From NCBI GenBank assembly GCA_902779845.1, contig CACZCZ010000015.1, forward strand, positions 25,223 to 89,222: a DNA stretch of 64,000 bases, in the 5' to 3' direction. How positions within the stretch are numbered: the stretch's first letter is position 1; each line of letters starts with the position of its first letter. Made by a program: the position numbers and the translations under genes. The DNA is from an uncultured Bacteroidales bacterium. GTDB lineage: Bacteria; Bacteroidota; Bacteroidia; Bacteroidales; Bacteroidaceae. This document shows positions 36,238-43,810 of the stretch, piece after piece. The notes under the pieces are model-generated. The model was not told the origin of the DNA, made no database searches, and worked only from the letters and a program-made list of their open reading frames with translations.

Positions 36238-36456
36238 ATGGCAAAACAATCCGCTATTGAGCAAGACGGTCAGATTATTGAAGCGCTCTCCAATGCCATG
36301 TTCCGCGTGGAGCTGGAGAACGGCCATCAGATTACCGCGCATATCTCTGGCAAGATGAGAATGCATTACATCAAGATCCTGCCCGGGGACAAGGTGAAGG
36401 TCGAGATGAGCCCCTACGACCTCACAAAGGGACGCATCGTATTCCGATTCAAGTAA
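36238..36456 (+). CDS. infA: Translation initiation factor IF-1
   Basis: 72 residues, an S1-type OB fold: [62 protein letters not shown], ending in GRIVFRFK. Standard IF-1 length. 13 nt before rpmJ. Confidence 0.97.
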   Translation: MAKQSAIEQDGQIIEALSNAMFRVELENGHQITAHISGKMRMHYIKILPGDKVKVEMSPYDLTKGRIVFRFK

Positions 36457-36469
36457 AAAAGTCAACAAT

Positions 36470-36586
36470 ATGAAAACAAGAGCATCTTTAAAAAAGCGTA
36501 CCCCTGACTGCAAGATTGTGCGTCGCAAGGGTCGTTTGTACGTGATCAACAAGAAGAACCCTAAGTTCAAGACACGTCAGGGTTAA
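36470..36586 (+). CDS. rpmJ: Ribosomal protein L36 (zinc-free form)
   Basis: 38 residues: [17 protein letters not shown] then [21 protein letters not shown]. Only one of the zinc ligands of the C-plus form is kept, so this is the zinc-independent type usual in Bacteroidota. Between infA and rpsM, as in the alpha cluster. Confidence 0.95.
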   Translation: MKTRASLKKRTPDCKIVRRKGRLYVINKKNPKFKTRQG

Positions 36587-36621
36587 GGCAAATCGTAAAT
36601 TGTAAATCGTAATTTCAAGAT

Positions 36622-37002
36622 ATGGCAATAAGAATTGTTGGTGTCGATTTGCCTCAGAACAAGAGAGGCGAAATCGCTTTGACCTATGTCTATGGCATCG
36701 GTCGCAGTAGCTCAGCAAAGATCCTGGAGAAAGCCGGTGTCGATAAGGACATCAAGGTGAAGGACTGGACCGACGACCAGGCTTCAAAGATCCGTGAGGT
36801 CATCGCTGCAGACTACAAGGTAGAGGGCGACCTCCGCTCCGAAATCGCTATGAACATCAAGCGTCTGATGGATATCGGCTGCTACCGTGGTGTTCGTCAT
36901 CGTAATGGACTTCCCGTTCGCGGACAAAGCACAAAGAACAATGCCCGCACTCGTAAGGGTAAGAAGAAGACCGTTGCGAACAAGAAGAAGGCCACGAAGT
37001 AA
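36622..37002 (+). CDS. rpsM: Ribosomal protein S13
   Basis: 126 residues. [34 protein letters not shown] start and the [29 protein letters not shown] tail that touches the P-site tRNA are present. The 35-nt gap before it (36587-36621) is made of GTAAATCGT-type words. Confidence 0.97.
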   Translation: MAIRIVGVDLPQNKRGEIALTYVYGIGRSSSAKILEKAGVDKDIKVKDWTDDQASKIREVIAADYKVEGDLRSEIAMNIKRLMDIGCYRGVRHRNGLPVRGQSTKNNARTRKGKKKTVANKKKATK

Positions 37003-37046
37003 TAGAAAATAGTAAATAGAAAATCGTCAAATCGTAAATTGAAGAT

Positions 37047-37436
37047 ATGGCAAAGAAAACAGTTGCAGCAAAGAAAAGAAACGTGAAGGTTGACGCGCTT
37101 GGCCAGCTCCATGTCCACAGCTCCTTCAACAATGTCATCGTTTCGCTTGCCAACAGCGAGGGTCAGATTATCTCCTGGTCCAGCGCCGGCAAGATGGGTT
37201 TCCGTGGTTCCAAGAAGAACACTCCCTATGCCGCTCAGATGGCCGCTCAGGACTGCGCCAAGGTTGCTTACGACCTCGGTCTGCGCAAGGTGAAAGCTTA
37301 TGTGAAGGGTCCTGGCAACGGTCGTGAGTCCGCAATCCGCACCATCCATGGTGCCGGCATCGAGGTTGTCGAAATCGTCGACGTCACTCCGCTGCCCCAC
37401 AACGGATGCCGCCCCCCGAAGCGTCGTAGAGTGTAA
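37047..37436 (+). CDS. rpsK: Ribosomal protein S11
   Basis: 129 residues. [48 protein letters not shown] and the end [22 protein letters not shown] are typical. S11 lies in the mRNA exit region. The preceding gap (37003-37046) holds AAATCGTAAAT words; the following gap (37437-37512) holds CCTAGG words. Confidence 0.97.
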   Translation: MAKKTVAAKKRNVKVDALGQLHVHSSFNNVIVSLANSEGQIISWSSAGKMGFRGSKKNTPYAAQMAAQDCAKVAYDLGLRKVKAYVKGPGNGRESAIRTIHGAGIEVVEIVDVTPLPHNGCRPPKRRRV

Positions 37437-37512
37437 TATATCAGGAAAACCTAGGCACAGCTAGGGCTCCCTAGGCCCTTTAAACTATAAACTTTATACA
37501 TTAAACTCAAAT

Positions 37513-38118
37513 ATGGCTAGATATACTGGTCCTAAGTCAAAGATTGCTCGCCGCTTCGGCGATGCCATTTTCGGTCCCGACAAGGTTCTGTCCAAGCGTA
37601 ACTTCCCCCCCGGACAGCATGGCAACAACCGTCGTCGCAAGACCTCTGAGTATGGAATCATGCTTGCTGAGAAGCAGAAGGCAAAGTACACCTATGGTGT
37701 TCTTGAGAAGCAGTTCCGCAATATGTTCGAGAAGGCAGCCCGCACCAACGGTATCACCGGTGAGATTCTTCTTCAGAACCTCGAGTGCCGTTTGGACAAC
37801 ATTGTCTTCCGTCTCGGTATTGCTCCCACGCGTGCTGCCGCACGTCAGCTGGTGAGTCACCGCCACATCGTTGTTGACGGCAAGGTTGTGGGTATTCCCT
37901 CTTTCTCCGTTAAGCCCGGTCAGATTGTGGGCGTGCGCGAGAAGGCCAAGTCTCTTGAGGTGATTGCCGCAGCTCTCGCTGGCTTTAACCACAGCAAATA
38001 TCCCTGGATCGAGTGGGACGAGTCCCAGAAGGCCGGTAAGCTGCTGCACAAGCCCGAGCGCGCAGACATCCCCGAGAATATCAAGGAGCAACTGATCGTT
38101 GAATTGTACTCTAAATAA
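37513..38118 (+). CDS. rpsD: Ribosomal protein S4
   Basis: 201 residues. [45 protein letters not shown] and the S4 RNA-binding domain [37 protein letters not shown] are clear. S4 starts 30S assembly. 9 nt before rpoA. Confidence 0.97.
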   Translation: MARYTGPKSKIARRFGDAIFGPDKVLSKRNFPPGQHGNNRRRKTSEYGIMLAEKQKAKYTYGVLEKQFRNMFEKAARTNGITGEILLQNLECRLDNIVFRLGIAPTRAAARQLVSHRHIVVDGKVVGIPSFSVKPGQIVGVREKAKSLEVIAAALAGFNHSKYPWIEWDESQKAGKLLHKPERADIPENIKEQLIVELYSK

Positions 38119-38127
38119 GAATTAATC

Positions 38128-39108
38128 ATGGCGATATTAGCATTTCAAAAACCTGACAAGGTGTTAATGGTGGAGGCCGACGACAAATACGGCAAGTTCG
38201 AATTTCGTCCGTTGGAGCCCGGCTTCGGTATTACCGTGGGTAATGCGCTTCGCCGTATCTTGCTCTCTTCACTTGAGGGTTATGCTATCAATACCGTACG
38301 TATTGAGGGCGTAGAACACGAATTCGCATCTGTTCCCGGTGTGAAAGAGGACGTCACCAACATCATCCTGAACCTGAAGCAAGTTCGCTTCAAGCAGGTG
38401 GTGGAAGAATTCGAGAATGAGAAAGTCAGCATCACCGTTGAGAACACTACGGAGTTCAAGGCTGGTGACTTCAACAAGTATCTGACCGGATTCGAAGTGT
38501 TAAACCCCGAATTAGTGATCTGTCATTTAGACAACAAGGCAACGATGCAGATGGAAATCAGCATCAACAAGGGCCGCGGCTATGTCCCCAGCGACGAGAA
38601 CCGTGAGTTCTGCACAGACGTCAACGTGCTGCCCATCGATTCCATTTACACTCCTATCCGCAATGTCAAGTACGCCGTAGAGAATTTCCGCGTTGAGCAG
38701 AAGACCGACTACGAGAAACTCGTGCTTGAAATCACCACCGATGGTTCCATCCACCCGAAGAACGCCCTCAAGGAGGCTGCCAAGATCCTCATCTACCACT
38801 TCATGCTCTTCTCCGACGAGAAGATCACGCTTGAGAACTCCGATGCCGACGGCAACGAAGAGTTCGACGAGGAAGTGCTCCACATGCGCCAGCTCCTCAA
38901 GACCAAGCTTGTTGACATGGATCTCTCTGTCCGTGCCCTCAACTGCTTGAAGGCTGCCGATGTCGAGACGCTGGGTGATCTGGTACAGTTCAACAAGACT
39001 GACCTCCTCAAGTTCCGCAACTTCGGTAAGAAATCGCTCACTGAGCTTGATGATTTGCTCGAGAGTCTGAATCTGTCGTTTGGAACCGATATTTCAAAGA
39101 AACAATGA
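38128..39108 (+). CDS. rpoA: RNA polymerase alpha subunit
   Basis: 326 residues. N-terminal dimerisation domain: [35 protein letters not shown]-terminal domain after about residue 255: [49 protein letters not shown], which binds promoter UP elements and activators. Its stop overlaps the rplQ start (ATGA). Confidence 0.97.
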   Translation: MAILAFQKPDKVLMVEADDKYGKFEFRPLEPGFGITVGNALRRILLSSLEGYAINTVRIEGVEHEFASVPGVKEDVTNIILNLKQVRFKQVVEEFENEKVSITVENTTEFKAGDFNKYLTGFEVLNPELVICHLDNKATMQMEISINKGRGYVPSDENREFCTDVNVLPIDSIYTPIRNVKYAVENFRVEQKTDYEKLVLEITTDGSIHPKNALKEAAKILIYHFMLFSDEKITLENSDADGNEEFDEEVLHMRQLLKTKLVDMDLSVRALNCLKAADVETLGDLVQFNKTDLLKFRNFGKKSLTELDDLLESLNLSFGTDISKKQ

Positions 39109-39599
39109 GACACGGTAAGAAATTTAACCATCTGGGCCGTACTGCATCCCACAGAGACGCCATGCTCGCTAACATGGCAACTTCTCTGATCATGCACAAA
39201 AGAATCACTACGACCCTCGCCAAGGCCAAGGCTCTGAAGAAGTATGTCGAGCCCCTGCTGACCAAGGCTAAGGAGGACTCGACCAACGCTCGCCGCGTGG
39301 TCTTCAGCCACCTCCAGAACAAATACGCTATCACAGAGCTGTTCCAGGTCATCAGCCCCAAAATCGCTGACCGTCCCGGTGGCTACACGCGTATCATCAA
39401 GACCGGCTTCCGCCAGGGCGACCAGGCCGCTATGTGCTTCATCGAACTTGTTGACTTCGATGAGAACATGGCTAAGACCACCAAAAAGGCCACTCGCACG
39501 CGCCGTAGCCGCAAGAGCGCTGCACCTGCCGCAGAGGCAGCTGCACCCGTTGCTGAGGCACCTGCTGCTGAGGCACCCGCAGAACCCGCTGCAGAATAA
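39105..39599 (+). CDS. rplQ: Ribosomal protein L17 with Ala/Pro/Glu tail
   Basis: 164 residues. [44 protein letters not shown] and the [27 protein letters not shown] block are typical. After residue ~125 an extension of basic residues and then of repeated APAAEA units follows, a low-complexity tail common in Bacteroidota L17. Last gene of the ribosomal run, directly followed by a terminator. Confidence 0.96.
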   Translation: MRHGKKFNHLGRTASHRDAMLANMATSLIMHKRITTTLAKAKALKKYVEPLLTKAKEDSTNARRVVFSHLQNKYAITELFQVISPKIADRPGGYTRIIKTGFRQGDQAAMCFIELVDFDENMAKTTKKATRTRRSRKSAAPAAEAAAPVAEAPAAEAPAEPAAE

Positions 39600-39622
39600 T
39601 TCTATTTGCTATACGATAGGAC

Positions 39623-39655
39623 AAGGGCGACCCGTGAGGGCCGCCTTTGTTGTTT
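39623..39655 (+). terminator. Terminator after rplQ
   Basis: 39623-39632 pairs with 39639-39648 (AAGGGCGACC / GGCCGCCTTT, one A-C mismatch and one G-T pair), loop CGTGAG, followed by GTTGTTT. It closes the ribosomal clusters 24 nt after the rplQ stop. Confidence 0.75.
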
Positions 39656-39701
39656 CTGATGGCTAAAGTCTCGGACATTTATGTAATCTTTTCAGATAAA
39701 A

Positions 39702-39733
39702 TTTGGTAGGTTGGCTTCGAGTGTGTACCTTTG
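39702..39733 (+). promoter_or_regulatory. Promoter of the glycosyltransferase gene
   Basis: TTTG (39702-39705), 20-nt spacer, TACCTTTG (39726-39733). A transcript from here would begin near 39740, which supports the ATG at 39761 rather than the earlier ATG at 39743 as start. Confidence 0.8.
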
Positions 39734-39760
39734 TAGCCGAAAATGACGAGCGTAGCATCT

Positions 39761-40843
39761 ATGAAATACAGCTTCATCATCCCTGTCTATAACCGTCCCG
39801 ATGAGGTGGCAGAGCTGCTGCAGAGCCTCTCTCGGCAGACTTTCCGCGACTTCGATGTCCACGTGGTGGAGGACGGCTCCGATGTCCCCTGCCGCGAGGT
39901 GTGTGACCACTTCGCCAACCGTCTGGACATCCACTACTACATGAAGGAGAATGGCGGTCCGGGTGCAGCGCGCAACTATGGTGCCGAGCGTGCTGCTGGC
40001 GACTACTTCATTGTGCTGGACTCTGATGTCGTGCTGCCTTCCACCTACCTCTCGGCCATCGAGAATGCGCTGAGCGAGACACCCTGCGATGCCTTTGGCG
40101 GTCCCGACCGCGCCCACCCCGACTTCACGCCTGTGCAGAAGGCCATCAGCTATTCGATGACGTCGTTCTTCACTACGGGAGGCATTCGTGGTGGCAAGCA
40201 GAAGCTCGACAAGTTCTATCCCCGTTCCTTCAACATGGGCGTACGCCGTGACCTCTGGCAGCAGTTGGGCGGTTTCCGCCAGATGCGCTTTGGCGAGGAC
40301 ATCGACTTCAGCTACCGTCTGTGCGAGGCTGGTGCCCGTTGTCGCCTGTTCCCCGAAGCGTGGGTGTGGCACAAGCGTCGCACCGACTTCCGCAAGTTCT
40401 TCCGCCAGGTGCGCAATTCCGGCATCGCCCGCATCAACCTGAAGCTGCTGCACCCCGGTTCCATGAAGTTCGTCCACAAGCTGCCGGCGCTGTTCACGCT
40501 GGGTTGCATCGGCCTTCTCATTTTCTTCGTTACGGGTCTGGTGCTGGCCATCATGGGCTTGAGCACCCTTACTGCTGAGGGCTGCAATATGGGTCTGATT
40601 GTCGTTTATTTCGGCTGCTTCCTCATGTTGGCATCCCTGCTGCCCCTGCTGCTCTATTCCCTCCTCATCTTCATTGATTCCTCCATCCGCAACCGCAGCA
40701 TCTATGTAGGTTTCCTCTCCATCCCCGCCTCCTTTATCCAGCTCCTTGGCTACGGCACCGGCTTCCTCTCTGCCTTCTGGAAGCGGCTGGTGCTGAAGCG
40801 GCGAGACGAGGGGTTTGACAGCAATGAGTTGCTGTATAAATGA
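39761..40843 (+). CDS. Glycosyltransferase family 2 with C-terminal membrane segments
   Basis: 360 residues from ATG 39761. A GT-A domain: SFIIPVYNRPDEVAELLQSLSRQTFRDFDVHVVEDGSD, NGGPGAARNYGAERAAGDYFIVLDSDVVLPS (the DSD is the metal-binding DxD) and GGFRQMRFGEDIDFSYRL. Two hydrophobic hairpin segments follow at about residues 240-270 and 275-310, so it acts at the inner membrane. The acceptor (lipid or polysaccharide) is unknown. Its final codons run into GTGAAAA-type repeats before radC. Confidence 0.88.
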   Translation: MKYSFIIPVYNRPDEVAELLQSLSRQTFRDFDVHVVEDGSDVPCREVCDHFANRLDIHYYMKENGGPGAARNYGAERAAGDYFIVLDSDVVLPSTYLSAIENALSETPCDAFGGPDRAHPDFTPVQKAISYSMTSFFTTGGIRGGKQKLDKFYPRSFNMGVRRDLWQQLGGFRQMRFGEDIDFSYRLCEAGARCRLFPEAWVWHKRRTDFRKFFRQVRNSGIARINLKLLHPGSMKFVHKLPALFTLGCIGLLIFFVTGLVLAIMGLSTLTAEGCNMGLIVVYFGCFLMLASLLPLLLYSLLIFIDSSIRNRSIYVGFLSIPASFIQLLGYGTGFLSAFWKRLVLKRRDEGFDSNELLYK

Positions 40844-40871
40844 AAAGTGAAAAATGAAAAGTGAAAAGTAA
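40844..40871. repeat. GTGAAAA-word repeat between glycosyltransferase and radC
   Basis: Permutations of GTGAAAA and ATGAAAA, the same words as in the arms of the 2760-2909, 48516-48660 and 49412-49555 elements, but only one arm is present here. An opposite-strand version stands at 42101-42122 between the Fe-S and lpxH genes. Confidence 0.7.
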
Positions 40872-40884
40872 ATTCACTCCGATT

Positions 40885-41568
40885 ATGAATATCAAGGACC
40901 TTCCTTTAGACGAGCGGCCGCGCGAGCGGTTGATGGAGCAGGGCGCAGCGGCGCTCTCGCCTGCCGAGCTGTTGGCCATCTTGATAGGTTCGGGGAACAC
41001 CGAGGAGACGGCGGTGCAGCTCATGCAGCGCCTGCTGGCCGACTGCGGTGGCAGCCTGAAGGCCCTCAGCCGTCTGTCGCTGGCCGACCTGACAAAGAAC
41101 TATAAAGGCTTGGGTCCGGCAAAGGCCGTCAGCATTCTCGCCGCCTGCGAGCTGGGCAAGCGCCGCCTGATGGAAGCCGCTGAGGAGAAACGCTATATCA
41201 AGTCGTCGGCAGACCTCTACCAGCTGATGCTGCCCCTGATGCGCGACCTCGGCCACGAGGAGAGCTATGCCCTCTACCTGCGCGCTGACAATAGTCTCGC
41301 AGGCCGTCCCTTCCTCATCAGCAAAGGCGGCATCACGAGCACACAGGTCGATGTGCGCCTCGTCATCCGCGAAGCCCTCATTCGCCAGGCTTCCTCGCTG
41401 GCACTGGCCCACAACCACCCCTCCGGCAGCAAGCGTCCCTCGCGCGACGACGATGCCCTCACGGAGCACCTGCTGCGCGCCTGCAAGGTCATGAACCTTA
41501 AGTTTCTCGACCACATCATCGTCACCGACGGTGACTACTACAGCTATAAGGAAGAGGGGAAGGTGTAA
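40885..41568 (+). CDS. radC: RadC family JAB/MPN protein
   Basis: 227 residues from ATG 40885; an in-frame GTG at 40861 belongs to the repeat and is a less likely start. N-terminal UPF0758 helix-hairpin-helix part (LPLDERPRERLMEQGAAALSPAELLAILIGSGN) and C-terminal JAB domain with the metal motif AHNHPSGSKRPSRDD (HxHPSG...D). RadC was named for DNA repair, but this role is disputed; homologues are often linked to mobile elements. Here it is in a chromosomal setting next to membrane and Fe-S genes. Confidence 0.93.
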   Translation: MNIKDLPLDERPRERLMEQGAAALSPAELLAILIGSGNTEETAVQLMQRLLADCGGSLKALSRLSLADLTKNYKGLGPAKAVSILAACELGKRRLMEAAEEKRYIKSSADLYQLMLPLMRDLGHEESYALYLRADNSLAGRPFLISKGGITSTQVDVRLVIREALIRQASSLALAHNHPSGSKRPSRDDDALTEHLLRACKVMNLKFLDHIIVTDGDYYSYKEEGKV

Positions 41569-41574
41569 CATGAA

Positions 41575-41620
41575 CCACCCCCAATCCTTCCCATAGGGGA
41601 GGGGAGAGCCTGTGGGGTGG
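41575..41620. repeat. GC-rich hairpin repeat between radC and the Fe-S gene
   Basis: CCACCCC (41575-41581) pairs with GGGGTGG (41614-41620), with CCTTCCC and GGGGAGGGG between them. Same C-rich/G-rich style as the hairpins at 47101 and 51288. Not followed by a T-run. Confidence 0.65.
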
Positions 41621-41649
41621 CAGTGAAAACATCGGAATGTCGGAAAGTC

Positions 41650-41697
41650 GGAATAACGTAATAACGGAATAACGTAATAACGGAATAACGTAATAAC
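41650..41697 (+). repeat. Three perfect 16-bp tandem repeats before the Fe-S gene
   Basis: GGAATAACGTAATAAC at 41650, 41666 and 41682, followed by GAAATAACTT and the ATG at 41708. Related words (AACGTAATAACG) stand at about 47020-47056 before susD. Confidence 0.95.
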
Positions 41698-41707
41698 GAA
41701 ATAACTT

Positions 41708-42097
41708 ATGTCCAATAACACTACTTCGCGCCAGCCACTTCCCTCCCTTGCTGGAGGAGTTGAGGGTGGGCCTTCAGTAGGAGAGCCTGCTTCTGAGATC
41801 TACGATAAAATCGTGGAGATGCTCAAGACCGTCTATGACCCTGAGATCCCCGTGAATGTCTATGACCTCGGCCTCGTCTATCGCATCGAACTCAGCGACG
41901 ACCTCACGCAGCTCGACGTTGACATGACCATGACAGCCCCCTCATGCCCTATGGCTGACTTCATCCTCGAGGATGTGCGGCAGAAGCTGGAGAGCATCGA
42001 AGGCCTCACCACCGTCAACGTCAACCTCGTCTTCGAACCCGAATGGACGCAGGACATGATGACCGAGGAAGCCAAGCTGGAGCTGGGGCTGTTGTGA
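41708..42097 (+). CDS. MIP18/DUF59-family iron-sulfur assembly protein
   Basis: 129 residues. From residue ~27 it is a typical MIP18 domain: IYDKIVEMLKTVYDPEIPVNVYDLGLVYRIEL, with the catalytic-type TMTAPSCPMADFI cysteine motif and the VFEPEWTQDMMTEEAKLELG end; such proteins help insert Fe-S clusters (SufT type). The first ~25 residues (LPSLAGGVEGGPSVG) are encoded by a GC-rich repeat (41738-41772), so the N-terminal extension looks acquired. No other start exists in frame before the domain. Confidence 0.9.
   Translation: MSNNTTSRQPLPSLAGGVEGGPSVGEPASEIYDKIVEMLKTVYDPEIPVNVYDLGLVYRIELSDDLTQLDVDMTMTAPSCPMADFILEDVRQKLESIEGLTTVNVNLVFEPEWTQDMMTEEAKLELGLL
41738..41772. repeat. GC-rich repeat encoding the N-terminus of the MIP18 protein
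   Basis: CCCTC at 41741-41745 and GAGGG at 41762-41766 with GC-rich flanks; translated as PSLAGGVEGGPS. Similar to the repeat in the susD signal peptide (47101-47120). Confidence 0.6.
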
Positions 42098-42128
42098 TTC
42101 TTTATTTTTCACTTTTCACTCTATCCGT

Positions 42129-42893
42129 ATGAAGCCTGTCTATTTCCTTTCCGATGCCCATTTGGGCAGTCTCGCCATCAAGCATGGCCGCACTCAGGAG
42201 CGTCGTCTCGTGCGTTTCCTTGACAGTATCAAGGAGAAAGCCGGGGCGGTGTATCTTCTGGGTGACATCTTTGACTTCTGGTATGAGTACAAGTACGTGG
42301 TGCCCCGTGGCTACACACGCCTGCTGGGCAAGCTGAGCGAGCTGTCAGACTTGGGTGTGGAGGTGCATTTCTTCACGGGCAACCATGACATCTGGGCCTT
42401 CGACTATCTCGAGAAAGAGTGTGGTGTCATCCTGCATTTCAAGCCCGTCACCATCGAGATGGGCGACAAGGTCTTCTTCCTGGCTCACGGCGACGGCCTC
42501 GGCGACCCCGACCCCAAGTTCAAGTTCCTGCGGTGGCTCTTCCACAACCGCTTGGCACAGGTCCTCTGCTCCGCCGTACACCCCCGCTGGACCCAGCAGC
42601 TGGGCCTCACATGGGCCAAGCACAGCCGCCTGAAGCATGAAGTCGAAGACCCGCCCGTCTACCTCGGCGAGGACAAGGAGCACCTGGTGCTCTATGCCAA
42701 GGACTACCTGCGCACACATCCCGACGTCAACTTCTTCATCTTCGGCCATCGCCACATCGAGCTCGACCTGATGCTCTCCCGCACCGCTCGTGTCCTCATC
42801 CTCGGCGACTGGATTACGCAGTTCACCTATGCCGTCTTCGATGGCAACCAACTCTGGATGGAGAACTACATCGAGGGCGACACGGAACCCTGA
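42129..42893 (+). CDS. lpxH: UDP-2,3-diacylglucosamine diphosphatase
   Basis: 254 residues, calcineurin-like metallophosphoesterase. LpxH hydrolyses UDP-diacylglucosamine to lipid X in lipid A synthesis. Metal motifs in order: FLSDAHLG, LGDIFDFWYEY, TGNHDIW, LAHGDGLGD and FGHRHIELD. The long insertion with FLRWLFHNRLAQVLCSAVHPRWTQQLG suits LpxH-type enzymes. 31 nt after the MIP18 gene, with TTTTTCACTTTTCACT words in the gap (42101-42122). Confidence 0.93.
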   Translation: MKPVYFLSDAHLGSLAIKHGRTQERRLVRFLDSIKEKAGAVYLLGDIFDFWYEYKYVVPRGYTRLLGKLSELSDLGVEVHFFTGNHDIWAFDYLEKECGVILHFKPVTIEMGDKVFFLAHGDGLGDPDPKFKFLRWLFHNRLAQVLCSAVHPRWTQQLGLTWAKHSRLKHEVEDPPVYLGEDKEHLVLYAKDYLRTHPDVNFFIFGHRHIELDLMLSRTARVLILGDWITQFTYAVFDGNQLWMENYIEGDTEP

Positions 42894-42927
42894 TATATCA
42901 TCTCTTGAATAAGATTACTATCTTCAC

Positions 42928-43139
42928 GTTTTTGCCACTGGTGGCAAAAGGTTTTCTCGCAAGTGATAAAAGGTTTTCTCACAAGTGAGAAAATAGTTTC
43001 TCACAGGTGAGAAAAATGATTCTAACGGGTGGCAAGAGCGCGCATAATAATAGGTTTCAGCTGCCACGCTGCAAGGTCTCAGCTGTCACGCAGCTAGGCT
43101 TCGGCTGTCACGCTGTTAGGCTTCGGCTGCCACGCTGGT
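42928..43139. repeat. Degenerate 22-23 bp palindromic repeat array
   Basis: Units at 42928, 42951, 42973, 42996 and 43020 have the form GTTTTCTCACAAGTGAGAAAA or GTTTTTGCCACTGGTGGCAAAA; each is a palindrome. After a 10-nt gap come four 22-bp units at 43052, 43074, 43096 and 43118 of the type AGGCTTCGGCTGCCACGCTG. The first unit contains, at 42931-42948, the exact reverse complement of the proA palindrome. Confidence 0.9.
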
Positions 43140-43505
43140 CGGATTTGCTTTCATCGCGCTCTCAAAAAAGTTTGGGACATAGACCTGCAAAGATGTAGAG
43201 CCGTTTGGTGTGGGCTCCCTGTTTTAGGCCGAAACCTACACCTTCTCAGCCTACCTACACCCGAACCTACACCCATATAGCCGATTGATATACAGTTCTT
43301 TGTGCCGTCGGGGTGTAGGAGTGTACGTTTTTTCGTCAAAAAAATCATATTAACGTGAGTTCGGAATACAGTTTTCATCTTGTTGAAGCAGCCGCACTCT
43401 TTTACAGAATAATATTCTAAATGGGCTGCATATTATAGTTGTATTTAGAATATAAATATGCTTGTCTGATATGTTACAGGGGTTTATTCCATAATTTCCA
43501 TTGTA

Positions 43506-43537
43506 TTTGGTAGATGTTTCTGATTGTCGTACCTTTG
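43506..43537 (+). promoter_or_regulatory. Promoter of small ORF upstream of susC
   Basis: TTTG (43506-43509), 20-nt spacer, TACCTTTG (43530-43537); start codon at 43555. Confidence 0.8.
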
Positions 43538-43554
43538 CACCCGGAAAACAAAAA

Positions 43555-43722
43555 ATGAAGAAACAGATGATAGCCCTCCACACGCCATACGTTCGTCCCG
43601 ATGTATATGGGCCGTTGGTTGTACCTAATAGTAATGTGTCGTTCGAGTTCAATGAATATTACGCATTAATAAAGGAAAGCTGCGGGGTGTGCGGGGCTTT
43701 AGTCATCAATTATTATGAGTGA
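43555..43722 (+). CDS. Small protein of unknown function upstream of SusC
   Basis: 55 residues from the ATG at 43555, 17 nt after a consensus promoter; the longer reading frame beginning 43501 starts before the promoter and is rejected. MKKQMIALHTPYVRPDVYG, then PNSNVSFEFNEYYALIKE and a C-terminal CGVCGALVINYYE. No signal peptide or known domain. The promoter and codon layout argue for a real small gene or a leader peptide for the SusC locus 88 nt downstream. No function can be assigned. Confidence 0.55.
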   Translation: MKKQMIALHTPYVRPDVYGPLVVPNSNVSFEFNEYYALIKESCGVCGALVINYYE

Positions 43723-43769
43723 TGGCATTATTTTTCCATTTCTCATATACTCATTTAATATATTATCTG

Positions 43770-43777
43770 TATATTTG
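43770..43777 (+). promoter_or_regulatory. -7 element before susC
   Basis: TATATTTG, 33 nt before the susC start at 43811; the -33 half is weak. Confidence 0.5.
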
Positions 43778-43810
43778 CACCCGAATAGCAAACTCAATAC
43801 GACAACGATA

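Larger units (their letters stand above)
42894..43554. other. 660-nt gene-poor region with repeats
   Basis: No convincing gene. It contains the 22-23 bp repeat array (42928-43139), then a stretch with CCTACACCC (43266-43274) and its reverse complement GGGTGTAGG (43311-43319), and ends in the promoter of the small ORF at 43555. A six-frame look shows only short shadow frames. Confidence 0.75.

Noticed and set aside
39743-39760. Earlier ATG as start of the glycosyltransferase
   Set aside because: It is only a few nt after the predicted transcript start, and the conserved domain begins right after the ATG at 39761.
42928-43139. Possible CRISPR array
   Set aside because: Units follow each other directly without unique spacers, the cores change and no cas genes are near.
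43140-43500. tRNA or other RNA gene in the gene-poor region
   Set aside because: No cloverleaf or known RNA structure could be drawn; only a CCTACACCC/GGGTGTAGG inverted repeat is seen.
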